NCBI GenBank assembly: GCA_029983575.1
Contig: JASBZE010000063.1
Coordinates: 1 to 9,645 of the forward strand
Direction of reading: 5' to 3'
Source: Peptostreptococcaceae bacterium
GTDB lineage: Bacteria > Bacillota > Clostridia > Peptostreptococcales > Peptostreptococcaceae
DNA: 9,645 nt
Below are positions 4,345 to 9,645 of the stretch, piece after piece (positions within the stretch are counted from its first letter, which is position 1; every line of letters starts with the position of its first letter). Below the pieces are notes generated by a model. It did no database searches and had not been told where the DNA came from. It saw only the letters and a program-made list of their open reading frames with translations. The position numbers and the translations under genes are program-made.

Positions 4345-5676
4345 CTATTTAGCTGTTATAGCCGCCATTGTTATGTAGTTATATGGTTGGTTGAAGTGTG
4401 GTAAGAAGAATATGTCAAGAAGTGCAAGTTTGTCTATAGTTACCTTCTCTTGGATTGCTAGTGAGAACATGTGGATACCCATTGACATATCATATTCAGA
4501 AGCCATTTGAGCACCTAGGATAACTCTAGATTTCTTGTCATATACTATTCTGATGCTTACCTTTGGATTTGTTGTTTCTATAAATGCTGGCATTTGAGTG
4601 TCTTCAAAGTCAGTATAACCTACTTCTATTCCAAGTTTTTCAGCTTTACCAACAGTTATACCTGTACTTACCATCTTTAATCCGTAGATGCAGATTCCGT
4701 TAGAACCTTGAACACCATTAGATTCGATAGCTGTTCCTGCTGCATTATGAGCTCCTACGATACCACTTCTTACAGCGTTTGTTGCAAGTGCTATGTAGTT
4801 AACATTGTCTATTGCATTATCGTAAACTGTAGCACAGTCACCAATTGCATAAACGTCCGGAATGCTAGTTTCTTGTTTTTTGTTTACTAGGTATGAACCG
4901 TTTTTGAAAAGCTCTAATTTATCTTTACCTATTACGTTGTTTGGTCTAAATCCTATAGAAAGAACAACCATATCTGCTGGGAATTCACCCTTATCTGTAA
5001 CAACTTTTTCTACTTTTCCGTCGCCTTTTATTTCAGTTACAGATTGTCCGAATGCTAGCTCGATACCGTGATCTTCTAGGTTTTTCTTCATTTTGTCTGT
5101 AAATGGTTTGTCATAGTATGCTGGTAGAACTGTATCAGCTATATCTATCATAGTTACTTTCTTTCCATGTCTTTCAAAAGCTTCTGCAAGCTCAACACCA
5201 ATATATCCAGCTCCAACTACAACGACATTTTTGATGTCTTGGTTTTTAAGTTTTTCGATAACTTCTTGAGCATCTTGATAAAGTTTAACTTGCTGTACGT
5301 TTTCTAGATCCTTACCAGGTATATTTGGTATTACAGGAACTGAACCAGTAGCAAGTATTAGCTTGTCATAAGATTCTTCAACCTTTTGTCCGTCTTTTAG
5401 AGTAGCGTATACTATCTTCTTATCAAAGTCAATTTTTTCAACAGGTGCTTCCATATGAACTTTAGCTCCTTGTTTTTCAAGAGTTTCTTTGTTTGAGTAG
5501 AATAGTCCATCGCCATTAGATATTTGGTTACCTATCCAAAGTGCCATACCACATCCAAGGAAACTTATGTTAGAGTTTCTGTCAAATACTACAACCTCAT
5601 GATCATAGTTTTGAGTTAGTGTGTTGATTGCGGCTGTACCCGCATGGTTTGCTCCTACTACAACGATTTTTGCCAT
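4345..5676 (-). CDS. nox: NADH oxidase (Nox / CoA-disulfide reductase family flavoprotein)
   Basis: A 443-residue FAD-dependent pyridine nucleotide-disulfide oxidoreductase, cytoplasmic. Residues 1-35 hold the FAD-binding start (VVVGANHAGTAA, His11). Cys42 in FLGCGMALWIG is the single redox cysteine of NADH oxidases and CoA-disulfide reductases. Residues 152-170 form the NADH-binding motif (VVVGAGYIGVELAE), 275-282 the second FAD motif (VYAIGDCA), and the C-terminal dimerisation domain ends PHFNQPYNYITMAA. The family reduces O2, usually to water, with NADH, regenerating NAD+ and detoxifying oxygen in anaerobes; CoA-disulfide reductase or persulfide reductase activity cannot be excluded. The ATG at 5676 has a GGAGGT ribosome binding site (plus 5685-5690). 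Its upstream region has a Rex-like site and twin palindromes. The prophage end lies immediately beyond its stop codon. Confidence 0.93.
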   Translation of the reverse strand: MAKIVVVGANHAGTAAINTLTQNYDHEVVVFDRNSNISFLGCGMALWIGNQISNGDGLFYSNKETLEKQGAKVHMEAPVEKIDFDKKIVYATLKDGQKVEESYDKLILATGSVPVIPNIPGKDLENVQQVKLYQDAQEVIEKLKNQDIKNVVVVGAGYIGVELAEAFERHGKKVTMIDIADTVLPAYYDKPFTDKMKKNLEDHGIELAFGQSVTEIKGDGKVEKVVTDKGEFPADMVVLSIGFRPNNVIGKDKLELFKNGSYLVNKKQETSIPDVYAIGDCATVYDNAIDNVNYIALATNAVRSGIVGAHNAAGTAIESNGVQGSNGICIYGLKMVSTGITVGKAEKLGIEVGYTDFEDTQMPAFIETTNPKVSIRIVYDKKSRVILGAQMASEYDMSMGIHMFSLAIQEKVTIDKLALLDIFFLPHFNQPYNYITMAAITAK

Positions 5677-5710
5677 TTTTAGTTACCTCCAAAAAGTTTT
5701 AATTTGTTAA

Positions 5711-5740
5711 GAAATTAATCCCTATCATATAGAAATTAAT
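5711..5740. repeat. 9-bp direct repeat in the nox leader
   Basis: GAAATTAAT occurs at 5711-5719 and 5732-5740, 21 bases apart, between the nox start codon and the palindromes. It is AT-rich, so chance is possible. Confidence 0.35.
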
Positions 5741-5752
5741 TTATTTTTTATT

Positions 5753-5795
5753 CTGTACCTCATAGGTACAGTTAATCTATACCTCAATGGTACTA
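5753..5795. promoter_or_regulatory. Two copies of a 19-bp palindromic operator upstream of nox
   Basis: CTGTACCTCATAGGTACAG (5753-5771) is a perfect 8+3+8 palindrome. CTATACCTCAATGGTACTA (5777-5795) matches it at 14 of 19 positions, including the core TACCTCA..GGTAC. The two starts are 24 bases apart. This is a typical dimeric repressor-site pair, of the GTAC-rich kind I associate with HxlR/MarR-like winged-helix regulators, but no regulator gene is in the window. It overlaps the likely nox -10 region. Confidence 0.65.
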
Positions 5796-5815
5796 TATAC
5801 TGAGAAATTTTGCAA
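5787..5815 (-). promoter_or_regulatory. Possible nox promoter
   Basis: On the minus strand TTGCAA (plus 5810-5815, 4/6 to consensus), 17 bases, TACCAT (plus 5787-5792, 4/6). The -35 lies in the Rex-like site and the -10 in a palindrome, so both regulators would block it. No better promoter was found, but the hexamers are weak. Confidence 0.35.
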
Positions 5816-5827
5816 CTATTTTCACAA
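5810..5827 (-). promoter_or_regulatory. Rex-like operator upstream of nox
   Basis: The minus strand reads TTGTGAAAATAGTTGCAA. It has the 18-base architecture of the Rex site TTGTGAA-N4-TTCACAA: the left arm matches 7/7, the spacer is A/T only, and the right arm matches 4/7. Rex senses the NADH/NAD+ ratio and releases DNA when NADH is high; NADH oxidase is a sensible target. No rex gene is in the window. Confidence 0.5.
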
Positions 5828-5870
5828 AAATTTTTATTTTTTTTACAAAAGCTTTTTCAAATTTATAGTG

Positions 5871-5876
5871 TATAAT
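5871..5876 (+). promoter_or_regulatory. -10 element of the ABC transporter operon
   Basis: A perfect TATAAT, 35 bases before the ATPase start codon. No acceptable -35 lies 16-18 bases upstream (a TTTACA at 5842-5847 is 23 bases away), so the promoter may be weak or activator-dependent. Confidence 0.4.
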
Positions 5877-5911
5877 TAGAATATGTAAATATATAGAAAT
5901 GATGTGATTAT

Positions 5912-6673
5912 ATGGTTAATGATAAAGACAGAAATAAAGGTAGAAATAACGAAGATAATAAAGATATTAAGAAAAATATAATAAAACTAGTCAATGTTAC
6001 TAAGACATATCAGATGGGCGAGGTAAAGATCCATGCTCTTAACGGGGTTAATTTCACAGTTGATGAAGGTGAGTTCGTCGTGATCGCTGGTGCGTCTGGT
6101 GCTGGTAAGAGTACGATTTTAAATATTCTTGGTGGTATGGACACACCTACATCAGGAAATGTGTTCGTCGATTCAGGGGATGTCGCTAAGTTTTCTAAAA
6201 AAGCTTTGACAACGTATAGAAGATATACAGTGGGCTTTGTTTTTCAGTTCTATAATTTAATACAAAATCTTACTGCTAAAGAAAACCTTGAGATGGCTAC
6301 TCAAATTTGTAAAGATCCGATGGACGTCGATGAAGTCATTGATGCCGTCGGTCTTAATGATAGAAAAAACAACTTTCCGTCACAGCTATCGGGAGGGGAA
6401 CAGCAGAGAGTAGCTATTGCAAGAGCTTTAGCTAAAAATCCACGTCTTCTCCTATGTGATGAGCCGACTGGTGCCTTGGATTATATAACGGGAAAGCAAA
6501 TATTAAAACTACTTCACGAATCATCTAGAAAGTATAAAATGACGGTAATTGTAATAACTCACAACCTAGCTATAGTAGATATGGCAGATAGAATTATACA
6601 CGTTAAAAACGGCAAGATAGAAGACGAAAAAATAAATGAAAATCCTAAGCCAATCGAAGAAATAGAATGGTAG
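5912..6673 (+). CDS. ABC transporter ATP-binding protein, MacB/LolD/FtsE type
   Basis: A 253-residue nucleotide-binding subunit that powers the FtsX-type permease encoded next. Residues 1-22 are an unusual charged, Asn/Lys/Asp-rich extension before the domain proper. Motifs in order: Walker A GASGAGKST (60-68), Q-loop Gln112 (FVFQFYNL), ABC signature LSGGEQQRVAIARAL (159-173), Walker B LLLCDEP (179-185), D-loop GALD and H-loop His217 (VITHN). This subfamily drives mechanotransmission or export of peptides, antimicrobials or lipids, not classical import. The ribosome binding site is poor (ATGTGA only), suggesting low translation or another start signal; an ATG at 5899 is followed at once by a stop, so 5912 is the start. 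The gene ends inside the first unit of a 20-bp tandem repeat. Confidence 0.92.
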   Translation: MVNDKDRNKGRNNEDNKDIKKNIIKLVNVTKTYQMGEVKIHALNGVNFTVDEGEFVVIAGASGAGKSTILNILGGMDTPTSGNVFVDSGDVAKFSKKALTTYRRYTVGFVFQFYNLIQNLTAKENLEMATQICKDPMDVDEVIDAVGLNDRKNNFPSQLSGGEQQRVAIARALAKNPRLLLCDEPTGALDYITGKQILKLLHESSRKYKMTVIVITHNLAIVDMADRIIHVKNGKIEDEKINENPKPIEEIEW

Positions 6674-6740
6674 TTTATGTAATAGAATGGTAATTTGAAT
6701 GATAGAATGGTAGTTTGAGTAATAGAACGATTATTTGAGC
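6661..6740 (+). repeat. Four 20-bp tandem repeats between ATPase and permease genes
   Basis: Units of exactly 20 bases start at 6661, 6681, 6701 and 6721, with a consensus near AATAGAATGGTAGTTTGAGT. The first unit includes the last codons and the stop of the ATPase gene (GAATGGTAG encodes Glu-Trp-stop), so the array looks like amplification of the gene's end. The fourth unit is the most diverged. No unit has an inverted-repeat structure. The array fills most of the 101-base gap before the permease. Confidence 0.85.
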
Positions 6741-6762
6741 AGAAGATTTGTAAATTAGTATT

Positions 6763-6770
6763 GGAGGTGA
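6763..6770 (+). promoter_or_regulatory. Ribosome binding site supporting the TTG start of the permease
   Basis: GGAGGTGA is a full consensus site 4 bases before the TTG at 6775. There is no ATG at a suitable distance, so TTG is the best start. Confidence 0.75.
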
Positions 6771-6774
6771 TTTT

Positions 6775-9633
6775 TTGGCTAGAAGCTCTTTGAAAAAAGA
6801 TAGATACAGAACAATTAAAAATTCATTGGATAGATTTTTTTCCATAGCTATTATCGTGGCTCTTGGCGTGGCATTTTTCATAGGGCTTAAGACTGCTCCA
6901 ATAGCAATGAAAAATACTTTGAATTCATATTATGAAAAATACAATTTGGCGGATTTTGAGATGGTGTCGACCCTAGGTTTGACAGAGGACGATTTATTTG
7001 ATACAGAATCTCTAGGTTATGTTAACAAGGCTGAGGGTGTATACAATATTCCAGGTACTACTGTAGTTAATGACAAGGAAGTGACTTTAGACGTTAATTC
7101 TTTTGAAGATGAGGATCAGATAAACGGTTTGAAAGTTATTAGAGGAAGACTTCCTTCAAATGAGGGAGAGGCCGTTGTTGAGTCAAACAAAGAAGGAAAA
7201 CCTCTGGTTCCAATCGGTAGCGAGATTGAAATCTCAACCGATATAAATGTAAAAGACGACTCAGGAAATAAGGTAAACCCACTTAAGACTAGGCGTTTCA
7301 CTGTTGTTGGAAGTGTCAATTCACCCGTTTATTTATTTTCTGAAAAAAGCAAACTTCTATATTCTGGGCTGAATTCAAATTCATATATATACATAAATAA
7401 AAAGGATTTTAATTTGCCTACGTTTACTAAGATACTTATCAAACTCGATAAAAGACCTGAACAAAAGGCATATAGCGATAAGTACACTTCTTTAATCGAT
7501 GACAATCAAGACGAGTTAAAAGAGATGCTAAGCGGGTTTGTAACTAGGCGAAAAAGAAATATCACAGACAAGGCGGTCGCTAAGATAAGAGATGAACAGA
7601 CTAAGTTAAATGACGCAAAATCAAAGGCGGATAAGAAGTTGACAGATGCTAAAGTCGAGTTAGAAACTAATGAAACAAGACTTGATTATCTTAGTTCAGC
7701 AAATTATAACGGGCTTGATACACCACTCTCACGAAATGAGATAGACTCTGCTTTGAGGGATGTAGATTCTGGCAAGGAGAAACTAAAAAATGAGAAGAAA
7801 AAAACTGATGAACAGTTAAAAATGGCAAATGACAAGTTGAACTCGGCATTAAAAGAGGCTGAAAAACCTATCGATGCCAGATATTTTCTACTTGACAGAA
7901 ATTCATACCTCTCATATTTTGACTACGGAGAATCTACAAAAAAGGTCGACTCAATTTCAAAGGTGTTTCCAGTGTTTTTTGTTATCGTAGCCTTTTTGGT
8001 CTGCTTGACCACTATTACTCGTATGGTAGATGAGGAGAGGGGAAATATCGGTTTATTGAAAGCTCTAGGATATACAAACTATCAAATCGAGCAGAAATAC
8101 AGGTTCTACTCTACTTCTGCTGCTTCTGTAGGTGCAGCTTTGGGAATAGTTTTAGGAATATTGATTTTCCCTAAAATCGTTTATGATAATTACGGTTTGA
8201 TGTACGTGATACCGAAGATGAAATACACGATAGCTCCCAGTCTTTGCATTGCGACATTTATAGCTTCAGTAGCACTAACTAGTTTTACGGCTACTCTAGC
8301 ATGTGCAAAAGACTTAGAAGAAACACCAATAACATTGTTTATGCCGAAAGCTCCTCAGGTAGGTAAGTCTATATTTTTAGAGAAGATAGGTTTTATTTGG
8401 AAGAGGCTTAGTTTTATTAAGAAGGTCACATTCAGAAATATTTTTAGGTATAAAAAGAGATTTTTTATGACTATTTTCGGAATCGGCGGTTGCTGTGCTC
8501 TTTTAGTTTCGGCTTTCGGTCTGAAAAACTCCATAGAGGCGATAATCGACGAGCAATACGGTCAAATTACTTTGTATGATGGTGTGTTTAATCTTAAGGA
8601 AAATCCTAATCTAAATAGCGTTATAAACAACTCTAGGTCAATTAGCATTTTACCTTTTTATGAGGATAATGTTACGGTCGAATCAGGTGGCAAGGACAAA
8701 AACGTATTGTTAAATGTATTTGTTGACGGAGATAAAGAAGATGGCTATATAGCTAATAATACAAAAAACGAGATAGATAATGGCAAGTCAGTAAGTATTA
8801 ATGGAAAAAGCGGTATTGGCGATTTAGATAAATATATGAATTTGTTGGATTACAAGACCGAAAAGAAGCTTAGTCTCACAGATGACGGGGCAATTATAAC
8901 TGAGCAATATGCTAAGAATCTGCATCTAAAAACTGGAGATGAGTTTGAGTTTAAAGATATCGACGGAATAACCTACAGCGCAAAGGTCGTCGACATCAGT
9001 AAGAACTACCTTACAAATTATATATTTATGACTCAGCGATACTATGAAAAAGTTACGGGTAAGGATAGCAAATTTAAGATAAATAAGGCGTATTTTAATT
9101 TAGACGGCAAAAAAATAACTAATCATAAAGAAGCAGATAAAATAAAGAGCGAATATGAAAAAAATCCTAATGTCGCCCTCGTTGATCTGAGTTACGATAG
9201 GATTGACAATTTAAACTACACAGTAAAAAGTATTAGAAGTGTATTTTTGCTGATGGTTGTTTCTGCTGGGGCGTTGGCTTTTGTCGTGATGTACAACCTC
9301 ACTAATATAAATATCGGCGAAAGGATTAGGGAGATAGCTACTATTAAAGTCCTTGGTTTTTATGATTTGGAGGTCGCGGAATATGTATATCGTGAGAATA
9401 TGATACTAAGTATAATTGGTATACTTCTAGGATTTGCGATGGGGATTGGTCTTCACAGGGTAATAATATCGACCTTTGAGATGGATAATATGATGTTTCC
9501 TAAGTCAATTCAAAATATGAGTTTTCTATACTCTTTTCTACTGACCGCTCTATTCTCCCTACTTGTAAATGGGGCGATGTATTTTAAGCTCGTTAGAATA
9601 AAGATGGTTGAATCGCTAAAATCTGTCGAATAG
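6775..9633 (+). CDS. FtsX/MacB-type ABC transporter permease with coiled-coil domain
   Basis: A 952-residue membrane subunit partnered with the preceding ATPase. It starts with TTG. Layout: TM1 about 21-40; extracellular domain 41-390 containing a charged segment likely to form a coiled coil (about 262-362, rich in Lys/Glu/Asp, with repeated KL and AK spacing); first FtsX domain with three TMs (about 396-418, 447-468, 488-512) and the cytoplasmic loop ERGNIGLLKALGYTNYQIEQ (421-440); a second half beginning with a TM about 562-582, extracellular domain 583-815, and a second FtsX domain (TMs about 823-842, 876-897, 917-938; loop REIATIKVLGFYDLEV, 852-867). This makes about eight TM helices in a duplicated arrangement. 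Such permeases move or sense peptides, lipids or cell-wall signals rather than solutes; the substrate is unknown. No sensor kinase gene is seen in the window. The stop is followed by an ATG at 9643 that may open another gene beyond the window. Confidence 0.9.
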   Translation: MARSSLKKDRYRTIKNSLDRFFSIAIIVALGVAFFIGLKTAPIAMKNTLNSYYEKYNLADFEMVSTLGLTEDDLFDTESLGYVNKAEGVYNIPGTTVVNDKEVTLDVNSFEDEDQINGLKVIRGRLPSNEGEAVVESNKEGKPLVPIGSEIEISTDINVKDDSGNKVNPLKTRRFTVVGSVNSPVYLFSEKSKLLYSGLNSNSYIYINKKDFNLPTFTKILIKLDKRPEQKAYSDKYTSLIDDNQDELKEMLSGFVTRRKRNITDKAVAKIRDEQTKLNDAKSKADKKLTDAKVELETNETRLDYLSSANYNGLDTPLSRNEIDSALRDVDSGKEKLKNEKKKTDEQLKMANDKLNSALKEAEKPIDARYFLLDRNSYLSYFDYGESTKKVDSISKVFPVFFVIVAFLVCLTTITRMVDEERGNIGLLKALGYTNYQIEQKYRFYSTSAASVGAALGIVLGILIFPKIVYDNYGLMYVIPKMKYTIAPSLCIATFIASVALTSFTATLACAKDLEETPITLFMPKAPQVGKSIFLEKIGFIWKRLSFIKKVTFRNIFRYKKRFFMTIFGIGGCCALLVSAFGLKNSIEAIIDEQYGQITLYDGVFNLKENPNLNSVINNSRSISILPFYEDNVTVESGGKDKNVLLNVFVDGDKEDGYIANNTKNEIDNGKSVSINGKSGIGDLDKYMNLLDYKTEKKLSLTDDGAIITEQYAKNLHLKTGDEFEFKDIDGITYSAKVVDISKNYLTNYIFMTQRYYEKVTGKDSKFKINKAYFNLDGKKITNHKEADKIKSEYEKNPNVALVDLSYDRIDNLNYTVKSIRSVFLLMVVSAGALAFVVMYNLTNINIGERIREIATIKVLGFYDLEVAEYVYRENMILSIIGILLGFAMGIGLHRVIISTFEMDNMMFPKSIQNMSFLYSFLLTALFSLLVNGAMYFKLVRIKMVESLKSVE

Positions 9634-9645
9634 GGAAATTTTATG

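Noticed and set aside
4708..5071. Plus-strand ORFs opposite the NADH oxidase gene
   Set aside because: They are low-complexity shadows of a well-conserved gene with no start signals.
6661..6740. CRISPR array
   Set aside because: The repeats are contiguous with no spacers and no cas genes are present; it is a simple tandem repeat.
9634..9645. Start of a further gene at ATG 9643
   Set aside because: An AGGGA-like site precedes it, but only one codon is inside the window, so it cannot be supported.

Overview
The window is strongly AT-rich, with GGAGG-type ribosome binding sites and near-consensus sigma-A promoters. Together with a CWB2 cell-wall-binding protein, an NADH oxidase and an FtsX/MacB-type ABC pair, this points to a low-GC Gram-positive bacterium, probably an anaerobic clostridial or tissierellial lineage. 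The genus cannot be fixed from the sequence.

Layout. (a) Positions 1 to about 4310 are the integrase-side end of a temperate prophage or related integrative element; its body continues off the left edge. On the minus strand lie a Cro-like 66-aa HTH protein and the first 18 codons of a Bro-N-type antirepressor. Divergently, on the plus strand, lie a 227-aa self-cleaving CI/LexA-type repressor, a secreted protein made only of CWB2 repeats, a 52-aa putative antitoxin with a Doc-family toxin, a 35-aa membrane peptide, and a tyrosine integrase. (b) Three 11-bp tandem repeats follow the integrase, and the element appears to end between there and the stop codon of a host NADH oxidase gene. (c) Positions 4345 to 9645 look like host chromosome: the NADH oxidase (minus strand), a regulatory intergenic region, then an ABC ATPase and a 952-aa FtsX-type permease (plus strand).

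How it works together. The divergent region between the Cro-like and CI-like genes reads as a genetic switch. A 17-bp palindrome fills the spacer of a perfect TTGACA-17-TATAAT promoter firing toward the lytic side, three weaker copies at 21-bp spacing run toward the repressor start, and another good copy lies just before the antirepressor. Genes downstream of the repressor are probably expressed in the lysogen: a surface protein (possible lysogenic conversion), a toxin-antitoxin pair (possible stabilisation), and a small membrane peptide.

Between the peptide and the integrase lie two convergent promoter-plus-terminator units that could each make a roughly 90 to 110 nt RNA, the minus-strand one being antisense to the integrase leader. 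This pair is the least explained part of the window. The NADH oxidase promoter region carries a Rex-like site and two copies of a 19-bp palindrome, suggesting control by NADH/NAD+ balance plus a second regulator. A block of four 20-bp tandem repeats separates the ABC ATPase from its permease.
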